The notes: generated by a model not told the origin, from the letters alone. A stretch of DNA of 64,000 bases from Dreissena polymorpha (GCF_020536995.1 NC_068366.1:68051214-68115213), one strand, 5' to 3'. Shown: positions 51,080 to 63,293, counted from the stretch's first letter. Translations and numbers: made by a program.

Positions 51080-54000
51080 GTAAACACGTTGCCAATAATT
51101 AAGAAAATCTTTCCGATTGAGATTATACTATCAAAGAAAATTGCGCGATTTTTGTAAGCATTTCAAATAGCTCATTTTTTTTTAAAACTAATGTTACACC
51201 CTTCTTAGAATTGTTATAGTTTAACATGTAGCAGACAGTTCGTTATCTGTAATCTGAGAATTTTATAAATATATTAATATATATATATATATATTTTAAA
51301 TTAATTTAAATCCGAAACGCTTGTTAAGTATTCGCAAATCTCGTGATATATAATAAAGCAGATACACGTACTATCATCGAATTGTCGTGACAATGCCGTG
51401 CATAAATACACGTTTTTATAAGTACTTGTCCCAAACCAAATGTGAAATAATTATGCAATACATGTATAAATACATGTTTAAAACAAAGTATTGAACGCAT
51501 TTTAAATTACAACATATTTAATTAGTAAAATAAAATAAAACTATTTTTGGATTTTGGGATTTAAGTGTGCAATATGTAAGCAAATATGAAAACAATTTCA
51601 AGATTTTAGACGTCTTTTTAGCTGTTTAAAAACAATTTAAAATGTTGCTGTTTATATCATACTTCTTTGTACGATTTCGACGCAAGCAATCAAAAGTTAT
51701 TAGTAGAACTGGATCTTTTATTATGGTATGTACTTGTTTAAATACGTGTTTCTTTCATATAATTAAATATTGCTTACATTAAGAAGACATTATTACCAGA
51801 GAAATGTTTACCATGGATTTAATGGCATATGGTTTATCCTTAGAGTCTTACATCACGCACACAGAATATCCGGTTTTGTCATAAGCCGATTAACTACAAT
51901 TTTCTATTAAATAATAGATTGTATGTATATTATTCACAGGGGATGAGCGAATGCGCAACGGGTGAAAGATATAATCGCAAATCGAATCAGTGTGGTAAAA
52001 GAGGTAAATTTATTTTAATCAAAATAAAAGCGAAACGAAACCACTTTTTAAGGAGCGGTTTCTTAGTGAATAAATCCATTTATTTTACAGTTTAACATTT
52101 CGTTAATTCTCTACATACACAGTCTAGACTAGTATTTTCGGTGTGAAAATAGTCATTAATAACTCGGAAAGACGCTTAGTAACTGAGTACAGCATTGCAA
52201 AATCGATATCATATTTAAATTGCAAACTATTTGTTATATTAATCGTTTTCCATCTGTTATTAAACAGTTCTTTGTCTCTCGAAAACCAGACTATAAAACA
52301 ATTCGTTGTAACGCCATGGCCGTAAACTTGCTACGCATCAGAGCCCTTTCTATTAAAGATCTTACGAACAATGTACGTTAAGATGGAATGTAATTTCACA
52401 ACAAATGAACAATTATTGACAATGTGTTCTTAAAATAAAGGTCACGTTAATGGGTGAAAGGAAAACAATAAAACTAATGCAAAAAACTTATAATGGTGGC
52501 TGCTGCTGAGATAGTTTACTTCTTTAACAATTGTATCAAAACTTAAATAATTATGTCTTACGATGTTTTGGAATTATTTAAACGATGAATCGCACACATA
52601 TTCTTAATTCAGAATGTCCAGCAGTGGAGCCTGTTATAAACGGTGTCATACTTGGGAACAGTTTCGAACTTAACTCACGGCGAATGGTCCGATGCAACCC
52701 GGGATACTTTGAGAAAACCGGTCAGAACACAATGCTTTGTTTGAACGGGAACTGGAACTATACGCCGGAGTGTGTACCTAGTAAGTCGACGACAACGACA
52801 ACACGTTCAAAGCAATCAAGTCCAGATAGTTTACATATAAGTCCAATACGTGTCTACATATGAGCCCCATGTTGGCACCGATGAGTGTCAAAAAGCCGGA
52901 AGTGCGATACGACTTTTATGGGTTTCTTAAAGGCTACAACATGGGTCCAACCAACCTGGGTCACAAATGAGCTTATTAATTATCCATCAGTGGAAAACAG
53001 ATGGGACCTTCATGAGATAGAAATAGTTGTCCAGCCTCCGGAAGTACAAATCGATTATGTTTGGGTCCAAATTTGAATAAAACATGAGTACAACATGGGA
53101 CATAATGGTGCAAAATATTTGTCCGATAAGGGCGAACAGACATAAGAGTTGTAGGAGATACAAGCTGGAGTTGCATCTCCGGAAGGGCAAAGCGATTTTG
53201 ACAGATTTTATGATCTAGAATGTCGGGCTGGTGAGCTGAGCTGGCTAAGCATTCGCCGTTATACTTTAAAAACGAACGCAGATCTAAAATGTCGCGCTTG
53301 GGTGCTGAGCTGGCTCAGCTTTCGCCGTAATACTTTTAAAACAAATGCTTATCTGGAATGTTGCGCTAGAGTGCTGAGCTCGCCATAACTCTTATAAGAC
53401 GATATCTGATCTGGAATGTTTAGCCGGGGTGTTGAGCTGGCTCAACATTCAACTTAACGCCTTCAAAACGAATGCTGATCTAGAATGTTGCACTGGAGTG
53501 CTGAGCTGGCTTACCATTCGCCATAACTCTTATAAGACGAATGCTGATCTGGAATGTCGCGCTGGGGTGTTGAGCTGGCTCAGCATTTGTCTTAACGCTT
53601 TTGAAACGAATGCTGATCTGGAATGTCGCGCTGGAGTGCCGAGCTGGCTCAGCGTTCGCCGCAACCCTTTAAAACGAATGCTGATCTAGAATGTCGCGCT
53701 GGGGTATTGAGCTTGCTCAGCATTCGACTTAACGCTTTTGAAACGAATGCTGATCTGGAATGTCGCGCTAGAGTGCTGAGCTGGCTCAGCATTCGCCATA
53801 ACTCTAATAAGACTAATGCCGATCTGGAATGTCGCGCTGGGGTGTTGAGAATTGGCCGTAATACTTTTAAGACGAATGCTGATCTAAAATGTCGCGCTGG
53901 AGTGCTGAGATGGCTCAGCATTCGACTTGGCGCTTTTGACACGAATGCTGATCTGGAATGTCGCGCTGGAGTGCTGAGCTGGCTCAGCATTCGCCGTAAC

Positions 54001-57000
54001 ACTTTCAAAAACGAATGCTGATCTGGAATGTCGCGCTGGAGTGCTGAGCTGGCTCAGCATTCGCAGTAGCACTTTTAAAACGAATGCTGATCTAAAATGT
54101 CGAGCCAGGTGCTGTGCCAGATCAGCATTCGTTATTTGCTGAGCTTCTGTCGATTACTGAACTTCACACACTTATGTTTAATGTCTTATCGTAGCCATTG
54201 TTCTGTATAATATACGATATTTTCTCTGGCTGATGTTTCATGAGTTACATTATTCTTATTTATACAAATGTGTATGTTCGGTTTGCAGATATCAACGAAT
54301 GCACAGTCAATACTACCAGCCCATGCCTTAACGGAGCAACATGCACGAATACCATTGGTTCGTTCACTTGCACATGCGTACCAGGATTTACCGGACCACT
54401 GTGCGGAACAGGTATCATTGTTACACAAACCTTAATTTCGTTTCATTTAGTATAACGCATTTAATATGCTTGCATTTTTTTAAAACCAATATTCTTATTT
54501 CTATTTTCTTTTGCAGCTGCTTTCCGTTATTGTCTTTAAAGGTTATGTTAAAACGTACTAATGAAAAACACGTTAAAATATCTATAGATATTTATAGAGT
54601 AGTTTGCTTGGATTAATAAAGTTCAATATACAATTCAATTCAGTAGCGATAATAGGATGCCGGTTACATGCATCGTATATGCAAAAGCTTTCAGTGGCCA
54701 TCGGCTTTTGTTTGTTTTAGTCGTTTGCGTTTTTCCTTTATGATCATCTAATTGATTGGTAGTGAAAATAAAACGAACGAAAATTCCCCCCCCCCTGAAG
54801 CCATTGTGGTTTCATTGGGTTTACATTTGCTACGCAGATATCATGAATCACGTATCGTTTAGATGTAATATATAGATTTATATAGTGGTTAATACTAGGG
54901 ATGTCAAACCTAAGCAAATCCGTAACCGGTTAACCTCTTTCGATATTCGAGAGGTTAACCGGTTAATTGACTGTCTTTTGACCACATAAAAAAACATCAA
55001 AAAACGCATACGTTTACAAAGACATATAAAATATGTATTTTATAGGTCTTTGACGTTTATAAACAATTACATGTATATGCAAATATACTCTGTCTTGTTG
55101 ATTGTCTTGCAACCTAATTACTTGTGCGTTGTGAGACAACCAGGCACGTGCGTACAGTGTCGTCCAAGATTATCCTGTGCAGTCCGTAAAGGCTAATCAG
55201 GGACGAAATTTCAACATTCACTGGATTCTCGTTAAGCAGATACTTTGCTTTGATTTTCGTTTATAAATTGTGTCTTTGTTTTTATACCGGAGCTCTGTAG
55301 CACCGATGTTCAAATCTAGCTAGTAAAGGCTTTTAATGACACACTTCTAATAATGTGAACATCTTAGAACCTTTTTACATTACACAATATTATGATATTC
55401 ATCACACATGTATGATGTAATTGTGGTTATAATAATACTGAAATGCATTGACATGCCACTGACGCTAGTACTGCTGCTGATGTTGGTACTGCTGATAATC
55501 ATGACAATGCTGAAATTGATGATCATTAGGAAAAGGAAAAGGAGAACTATCACGATGATATATAAATGCAACTTACATTTATTTTTAATACTTGACTTTC
55601 GAAGTTGCGATAACACGAAAGTGCAGTGCTATACTCGAGTACACAAACGTATTGAGTATTATTTGATCCTCGTCATGCGAAAATGGGTCTTATTCGACAT
55701 ATGTAGCTCCAGATCAATTAACGCATTCGTTTGGTCTTGCCAGGTGCTACACGGAATGCCAATGAGACCACGAAACCTTGCGTGACTGCGCAGGCTGCTC
55801 TGGAGCAACGCTGGCCGCATATGGCATAGGGCTCATTTTCATATGACGCCGTTCAATAAGGATTGTTAGGGTCACGATTACTTTTGAATGCACGTAATGC
55901 CTTACATAAAAAGAGAATGAGTCACGTTTTGACAAGTCACATAACATAAAATATACGCATTATTCATTATAAATTCACTAGCCCAAACATTTTAGTTTTC
56001 CCAACAGGGTTTCTTGTTTTCGAAACGCGTAAACATTCTTAAAAGCGTGGTATTTGAAATTCAGCGTTGGTCCGTTTGCTAATGGCATACTACATGAAAC
56101 GTGTTGTTGATCAAGGAATATTGCATAAAGCGTGTTTTACGTCAAAAAAATAATAAATGAAGCGTGTTTATCTTAATGGGGATAATATTTGATGCGTGTT
56201 AGAAAAAAAACTTTCTTTTATTACTTTCGCTCTCTCAAAATCTTTGTTGATGTAATAATAAATGAAGCGTTTTTACTAATTGCTCGTGTGCCTGCTCATT
56301 AATACGCTACACCTCAATGGTTTACAACTTTAATCGATTTTGATCCACTGGGGGGGGGGGGGCATCACGGGTGGTAATTGCCGATAATTTGCGATCAGTT
56401 AAGCGGATTAGCCAATACAGTGAAATGAAGTAAAACAAAACTAACGATTTGAGAATGTATTGCGTTCAACAACAAAAATGCGTTTTCTGAAAGAGTAACC
56501 GAATATTAATTTTGTAATCGGTTAACCTTCTTAAGAAACGGATAACCGGTTAACCGGTTAACCGTTGCCATCCCTAGTTAATACTGAAACGAGAAATGTG
56601 TTGTGAAGTCTCGTCCGAACGGTCATTAGACTCTGTTGGCACTATAATATTTAATTTAAGACATCAATGAGTGCTTCGGCACCAATCCGTGTCAGAACGG
56701 AGGTTTTGTATTAACTGTAAACAATTGATGAGGTCTATGCATCAGTCTCTTCTTTAGGTGAAGTCCTCCTTAATTAGATGTTGCGGCGCTTAAAAAAGCC
56801 GTTCATACAAAATGAGTAATATAACTAATAACATTTTGGTATTTTAGTTATGCAAAACTTTGTGTTTACACTCAAATACTAGCTTCTGATTATTTTGGTA
56901 GTCAGATTTTGTGTTAATTCGAAAATTTGGTTTATTCAATTATAAAATATCGCCAATTATTGTTTTGCTTACTTTGTTAACATTCAAAGTAAGATATCGC

Positions 57001-60000
57001 CTCTTTTGTACCGTTGGTCAAGATTTTAATTTCAATGTTTGTATATATTTAGATGTCAATGAGTGCATATATCCATCTGGAAACCCGTGCAGGAATGGGG
57101 GCTCTTGCACAAACAATGTTGGATCGTATACGTGCGCATGCGCACCGGGCTATAGTGGAGCTTTGTGCGACAACGGTAGGGTATAGCAAATACAAAGTAT
57201 AGTTTGTAGTTGTTCGCTTGCTTACAACTAATGTAATTGCCAAAAATGTCAAGCCAGTTCGCTGTCAACTACGATTAGCCAGATACCCGCCACATCTGCC
57301 GCATCCGCGCGAGAAAGAGGTGTATAATTTATTCAAGAGGTTTGAGTTCTTAAACTATAATCATTCACAAATGGAAACATTATGTGAATATAGTGTTAAA
57401 TGGGATATTTTTGAACGGGGCGTTTATAGAAAAAACAACAACAATGTTTGTATTTATTATTCGTGTCGCGGTAGAGATTGTTTATGAATGATTAAAATAG
57501 TTCACTAGCTGCTGCGTCTTAATGACGTAGTATATTTGCTAAGCACAGGTTATTCTTAATCTGAGGCTATTAATAGATGCAGCTGCCGATAAACAATGGA
57601 GAGTCCAATTGCACGGGTGATGACAACGCAATAGTATACGGTTACGCTTGTTTATATTCACAGTTCTCAATTTATAAAACGTTGAGTTCAACAATAACTA
57701 CAGGGATACGATAGGCAACAAAACATGCTTCATACTCGTTAAAACCGATTATAAAAAGCTATTAAATATAACAAGAATGATCTTTTACAAAGGTAGTCGG
57801 CGTTAATGCTGACTTTGATCTGGAATGTCGCTCTGGAGTGCTGAGGTGGCTCATCATTCGTCATAACGCTTTTGAAACGAATGCTGATCTGGAATGTCGC
57901 GCCGGAGTGCTGGGCTGGCTCAGCATTTGCCGTATCACTTTAAAACGAATGCTGATCTATAATGTCGCTCTGGAATGCTGTGCTACCTCAGCATTCGCCG
58001 TTATACTTGCAAAACGAATGCTGATCTGGAATGTCGCTCCGGAGTGCTGAGCTGCCTCAACATTCACCGTTACACTTTTAAAACGAATGCCGATCTGGAA
58101 TGTCGCGCTGGAGTGCTGAACTGGCTCAGCATTCGCCTTAATACTTTTAAAATGAGCCTTAATGCTTTTGAAATTAATGCTTATCTAGAATGTCGCGCTG
58201 GGGTGTTGAGCTGGCTAAGTATTCGTCTTAACGCTTATGAAACAACGAATGCTGATCTGGAATGTCGCGCTGGAGTTCTGAGCTGGCTCAGCATTCGTCA
58301 TAACACTTTTAAAACGAATGCTGATGTGGAATGTCGCGCTAGAGTACCGAGTTGGCTCAGCATTTGCCATAATACTTTAAAGACGAATTCTGATCTGGAA
58401 TGTCGCGCTAGGGTGTTGAGCTAGCTCAGCATTCAACTTAACGCCTTTAAAACGAACTCTGATCTAGAATGCCGCGCTGTAGAGCTGAGCTGACCCACAA
58501 TTCGCCATTACGCTTATAAGACGAATGCTGATCTGGAATGTCGCGCTGGGGTATTGAGCTGGCTTAGCATTAGTCTTAACGCTTTCGAAACGAATGCTGA
58601 TCTAGAATGTCGCGCTGGAGTGCTAAGCTGGCTCAGCATTCGCCGTAACACTTTTAAAACGAATGCTGATCTGCAATGTCGCGCTGGAGGGCTGAGCTGG
58701 CTCAGCATTCGCCTTAAGGCTTTTGAAACGAACGCTGATCTAAAATGTCGCGCTGGAGTGCTGAGCTGGCTCAGCATTCGACTTAAAGTTTTTGAAACGA
58801 ATGCTGAGCTGGAATGTCGCGTTGGAGTGCTGAGCTTGCTCAGCATTCGCCATAACTCTTAAAAAACGAATTCTGATCTGGAATTTCGCGCCGGGGTGTT
58901 GAGCTTGCTCAGCATTCGCCTTAACCTTTTTGAAACGAATGCTGATCTGGAATTACGCGCTGGAGTGCTGAACTGGCTCACCATTCGCCGTAATACTTTT
59001 AAATCGAATGCTGATCTGGAATGTCGCGCTATAGTGCTGAGCTGGCTCAGCATTCGCCGAAACACTTTTCAAACGAATGCTGATCTGGAATGTCGCGCTA
59101 TAGTGTTGTGCTGGCTCAGCATTCGAAGCAACACTTTTAACATGAATATTGATCTGAAAGGTCGTGCCAGGTTCTGTGCCAGATCAACATTTGTAATTTG
59201 CTGAGCTGATGTCGATTACTGAACTTCGTGCACCATGTTATGTTTTATGTCTTATCGTATCCATTGTTCTGTATAATAGTCGATATTTTCTCTCGCTAAT
59301 GTTTCATATGTTACATTATTCTTATGTTTAAACAAGTGTATGGTCGGTTTGCAGATATCAACGAATGTACAGTAAATACTACTAGCCCATGCCTAAACGG
59401 AGCTACATGCACGAATACCATTGGTTCGTCCACTTGCACCTGCGTACCAGGATTTACCGGACCACTGTGCGGAACAGGTATCTTTATTACAGAAACATTG
59501 ATTTCGTTTCATTTGGTATAGCGCATTTAATGTGCTTGCATTTTTTATTAAACCAAGATTTTTATTTTTATTTTATTTTTCAGCTGCTTTTCGTAATTGT
59601 CTTTAACGGTTTTGCTAAAATGTTCCAAATGAAATATACGTTAAAATATCTACAGAGATTTATATAGTAGTTTGCTTGGATTAATAAAGTTCAATATAAA
59701 ATGCAATTCATAAGTGATAATAGGATGCCGGTTACATGCATAGTATATGCCAAAGCTTTCATTGGCCATCGGCTTTTGTTTGTGTTCGTCGTTTGCGTTT
59801 TTCCTTTGTCTAATTGTTTGGTAGTGAACAAAAACGGACGAAAATCCCCCTCTGAAGCCATTGTGGTTTCATTGGGTTTACATTTGCTACGCAGATATCA
59901 TGAATCACGTATGGTTTGGGTGTAATATATAGATTTAGATAGTGGTTAATACTAAAACGAGAAATGTGTTGTGAAGTCTCGTCCCAACGGTCATTACACT

Positions 60001-63000
60001 CTTTTGGCACTATAATATTTAAGACATCAATGAGTGCTTCGGCACCAATCCGTGTCAGAACGGAGGCACGTGCCAGAATACAGACGGATTGTACACGTGC
60101 ATTTGTGAGCCTGGCTTCACAGAACCCGTGTGTTATATAGGTACGGTGTCTGAGCGGTAATAATCATGTCACATATTGTCAAACTTTTTTCATTTTTCGT
60201 TTATGGGATTTTCTATCGCAAAAGGTGATCAAACAAAAAGTGGGGAATTTAAGTTTTAATTTTTGGTTAAATATTCTTAATTCTCCGAACACAAACATGT
60301 TTCAAAAGTTTCAGTCTAATATTTTTACAATTAGAGAAAAGCTGGTTCTTATGCAATTGTTTTAGCATTGGTTGTCAACTATTCTCCTATTGCTTTTTAG
60401 TATAGTACATGTGGGGTTTAAGGGTTAACTTTGTCTAATTAAATCGATCTATGTGTGTCATCTCTCCCGAATAAATTTTAAAAACAAGTAAATGTATCAC
60501 AACCCAATTTTTAATACCCTTTTTTAGCAATATTTATAGTGTTCAATATTAAACTGTTGTATGTGACTTCTTTGTAATTAACACTTCAGCAATTAACATA
60601 AAAGATACAATATCAATACAATCTGTGACTTGCAATTCTCAGTATGACAGCCATGTCATAAAAGCAGTATTTTTGTAATAAATATGTGCCAAATTTCAGT
60701 TCCATATGTCAAGTAACAACACGGATGCTAAATGATGAAAACACAGGATTTTTCGATTATATAGAATTTATGAACCCCTCCCACACCAGGTGTAAAGCGC
60801 ATGCTGAAGTTCCAACTTAATTTTCAAGGCACTGGTGTATTTGTTGTTGGGGGTGGGGGGGGGGGGGGGGGGGGCAAGAATTTTCGATTCGTCTATTTCT
60901 ACGATGACGCACTATCAACACTTTCAACACGATTATTGTTTTGCTTGTCTTGATTTCATGTGTATCCAGTTTGATTTCACTTTTCTGAGGACACCTGCTT
61001 GTAAATTGCACGATTAAAATATATTGGTGAATCGTAACGCAATGAGGAATATATGCATGCATGAGCTCAACATTAGTATTTGCTATAAACAATGAATAAG
61101 GTCCATGCATCAGTCTCTTCGTTAGGTGAAGGCCTCCTTAATTAGATGTTTCGGCGCTTAAAATTACTCTTGATACAAAATGAGTAATATAACTGGTAAC
61201 ATTTTGGTATGTTTATAATGCGAAACTTTGTGTTTACAGTCCGATATTAGCTACTGACTATTTTGGTCGTAATGTATTTTGTTAATTAAAAAATTCGGTT
61301 TATTCAATTATCAAATATCGCCTATTATTGTTTTGTTTACTTTGTTTACATTCAGAGTAAAATATCGCCTCTTTTGTACCGTTGGTCAAGCTTTTTATTT
61401 GAATGTTTGTTAATATTTAGATATCGATGAGTGCTTAGCCCCAACTGGAAACCCGTGCAGGAATGGGGGCACTTGCACAAAAAATGTCGGATCGTATACG
61501 TGCGCATGCGCATCGGACTATAGTGATACATTGTGCGACAACGGTCGGGTAAAGCGAATAAATAGTATTGTATGTACTTGTTCGCTTGCTTACAACTAAT
61601 GTCAGTGCCAAAAATTTCATGCTATTTCGCTACTAACTACGCTTAGCCGGATACCCGCCACATCTGCCGCATCCGCGCGAGAAAAAGTTGAATAATTTAT
61701 TCAAGAGGCTTGAGTTTGTCAACTATATTCATTCACAAATGGAAACATTATGCAAATATAGTGTTAAATGGAATATGTTTGAACGGGGCGGATATAGAAA
61801 AGAATCAATAAACCATGTTTATATTATACGTGTCGCGGTAAAGATTGTTTATGAATGATTAAAATAGTCCACTATCTGCTGCGTCTTAATGACGTAGTAT
61901 TTTTGCTTAGCACAGGTAATTCATAATCTGAGGCTATTAATAGATGCGGCTGCCGATAAACAATGGAGAGTCCAATTTCACGGGTGATGACAACGCAATA
62001 GTATAATGTTACGCTTGTTTATATTCACAGTTCTCAATTGATAAAACGTTGAACATAAGTTCAGCAATAACTAGAGGGATACGATAGTCAACAACAAAAA
62101 CATTCATAATCGCTAAAACCGATTATAAAAAAACTATTAAATATAACAATAATTATCTTTTAAAAAGGTAGTCGGCGTAAATGCTGACTTTGATCTGGAA
62201 TGTCGCGCTGGAGTGCTGAGGTGGCTCAGCATTCGCCGTGATACTTTAAAACGAATGCTGATCTGGAATGTCGCGCTAGAGAGCTGAGCTGGCTCGGCAT
62301 TCGCCATAACTCTTAAGACGAATGCTGATCTGGATTGTCGCGCTGGGGTGTTGAGCTGGCTCAGCAATCCCCTTAACGCTTTTGGAACGAATGCTGATCT
62401 GGAATGTCATGCTGGAGTGCTGAGCTGGCTCAGAATTCGCCATAGTGCTTTTAAAACGAATGCTATTCTAGAATGTCGCGCTGGAGTGCTATGCTGGCTC
62501 AGCATTCGACTTAAAGCTTTTCAAACGAATGCTGATCTGGAATTTCGCGCTGAAGTGCTGAGCTGGCTCAGCATTCGCAGGAACACTTTTAAAGCGAATG
62601 CTGATCTAGAATGTCGCGCTGGGATTCTGAGCTGGCTCAGCATTCATCGTAAATCTTTAAAAACGAATGCTGATCTGGAATGTTGCGCTAGATTGTTGTT
62701 CTTGCTCAGCATTCGCCGTAACACTTTTAACATGAATACTGATCCGAAATGTCGAGCCAGATCAATATTCGTAATTTGCTGAGCTGATGTCGAATACTGA
62801 ACTTCACGCACTTATGTTTAATGTCTTATCGTATCCATTGTTCTGTATAATATACGATATTTTCTCTGGCGAATAGTTCATGAGTTACATTATTCTTATG
62901 TATAAAAATTGTATGTTCGGTTTGCAGATATCAACGAATGTACAGTAAATACTACCAGCCCATGCCTAAACGGAGCTACATGCACGAATACCATTGGTTC

Positions 63001-63050
63001 GTTCACTTGCGCATGCGTACCAGAATTTACAGGATCACTGTGCGGAACAG
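50750..63050 (+). CDS. Secreted PAN-like / sushi / EGF multidomain protein, 5' part
   Basis: Exons: 50750-51079, 51940-52003, 52613-52780, then EGF exons 54289-54411, 57053-57175, 59355-59477, 60024-60140, 61421-61543 and 62928-63050. All phases join (0, 1, then 1-1 throughout) with no stop, giving 1294 nt so far and running beyond the window. Order: signal peptide ([20 protein letters not shown]), a Cys-rich PAN/apple-like domain, a short Cys linker, one CCP/sushi domain, and six calcium-binding EGF domains with D-I/V-N/D-E-C starts. Such architecture is typical of secreted or cell-surface adhesion or recognition proteins of molluscs; no named orthologue is recognised. A seventh EGF exon (56661-56706) is truncated and excluded. 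The start is the first ATG before the signal peptide. Transcript support is unknown, and some EGF exons may be skipped or silent. Confidence 0.8.
51940..52003 (+). CDS. Exon 2: short Cys linker
   Basis: 64 nt, acceptor ttcacag, donor gag|gtaaat. Encodes [21 protein letters not shown]. Phase 0 in, phase 1 out. The spacing fits the end of the preceding domain. Confidence 0.65.
52613..52780 (+). CDS. Exon 3: CCP/sushi domain
   Basis: [48 protein letters not shown]: four Cys with the GY and final G-x-W of a sushi module. Acceptor aattcag, donor ccta|gtaagt, symmetrical phase 1-1. Confidence 0.88.
53210..54135. repeat. 69-bp minisatellite, array 1 (~13 units)
   Basis: Unit gaatgctgatctggaatgtc then gcgctggagtgctgagctgg, ctcagcattcgcc and a variable 'taac.ctttt.aaac'. 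It contains the inverted repeat gctgagc-tg-gctcagc, and the outer arms gaatgctga / tcagcattc are also complementary. It ends about 150 bp before the first EGF exon. Confidence 0.95.
54289..54411 (+). CDS. EGF exon, TVN type, copy 1
   Basis: [34 protein letters not shown]: calcium-binding EGF with six Cys. Acceptor gtttgcag, donor acag|gtatca, 123 nt, phase 1-1. Confidence 0.92.
54896..56576. mobile_element. hAT-like element, 1681 bp, with 8-bp target duplication
   Basis: Termini tagggatg / catcccta are flanked by gttaatac on both sides (54888-54895 and 56577-56584). Sub-terminal parts are rich in accggttaacc palindromes. No transposase ORF seen; it contains fragments of other repeats (about 55140 and 55740-55850). 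The duplicate block has the empty site at 59945-59952. Confidence 0.9.
56661..56706 (+). pseudogene. Truncated EGF exon, FGT type, copy 1
   Basis: After acceptor tttaag, [15 protein letters not shown] is intact, then the match to the full exon at 60024-60140 stops in mid-domain. The following sequence (from about 56710) matches the DNA near 61070 in the sister block, so about 1 kb including the second half of the exon and its donor was deleted. Confidence 0.88.
57053..57175 (+). CDS. EGF exon, NPCRNGG type, copy 1
   Basis: [34 protein letters not shown]. Six Cys, 123 nt, phase 1-1, acceptor tatttag, donor aacg|gtaggg. Confidence 0.9.
57810..59205. repeat. 69-bp minisatellite, array 2 (~20 units)
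   Basis: Same unit as array 1. It starts after ggtagtcggcgttaatgctg and ends in a diverged unit (tgtgccagatcaacatttgt) equivalent to the ends of arrays 1 and 3. Open frames on both strands come from the period of 23 codons. Confidence 0.95.
59355..59477 (+). CDS. EGF exon, TVN type, copy 2
   Basis: Nearly identical to 54289-54411 (GSSTCTC in place of GSFTCTC). Same splice signals and phase. Confidence 0.92.
60024..60140 (+). CDS. EGF exon, FGT type, copy 2 (complete)
   Basis: [34 protein letters not shown]. 117 nt, phase 1-1, acceptor atttaag, donor atag|gtacgg. Confidence 0.9.
   Translation, partial: TSMSASAPIRVRTEARARIQTDCTRAFVSLASQNPCVI
60848..60874 (+). repeat. Poly-G tract
   Basis: About 27 bases, nearly all G, following gttgttgg. 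A shorter G run is at about 56350 and a C run at about 54787. Quadruplex formation is possible. Confidence 0.85.
61421..61543 (+). CDS. EGF exon, NPCRNGG type, copy 2
   Basis: [34 protein letters not shown]. Six Cys kept; the usual PGYSG turn is changed to SDYSD. 123 nt, phase 1-1; donor aacg|gtcggg is weaker than in the sister exon. Confidence 0.85.
62185..62785. repeat. 69-bp minisatellite, array 3 (~9 units)
   Basis: Same unit, left flank (ggtagtcggcgtaaatgctg) and right flank as array 2, with roughly half the number of units. Confidence 0.95.
62928..63050 (+). CDS. EGF exon, TVN type, copy 3
   Basis: [34 protein letters not shown]. 123 nt, phase 1-1. The usual PGF turn is PEF here. The third block starts with this exon; similarity to the earlier blocks stops at about 63290. 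Confidence 0.9.
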
Positions 63051-63293
63051 GTATCCTTGTTACAAAAACCTTGATTTCGTTTCATTTGGTATAACGCATT
63101 TAATATGCTTGCTTTTTTTATTAAACCAAGATTGTTATTTCTATTTTCTTTTTCAGCTGCCTTTTTAATTGTCTTGAACAGTTTTGTTAAAACGTACCAA
63201 TGAAATACACGGTAAAATATCTACAGAGATTTTTATAGTAGTTTGCTTGGATTAATAAAGTTCAATATACAATGCAATTCATTAGCGGTAAGT

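Noticed and set aside
57218-57487. 89-aa ORF after an EGF exon
   Set aside because: Intronic; the matching stretch in the sister block (about 61600-61850) does not keep the frame.
53210-62785. 69-bp arrays considered as CRISPR
   Set aside because: Units are contiguous without unique spacers, the DNA is eukaryotic, and no cas genes exist.
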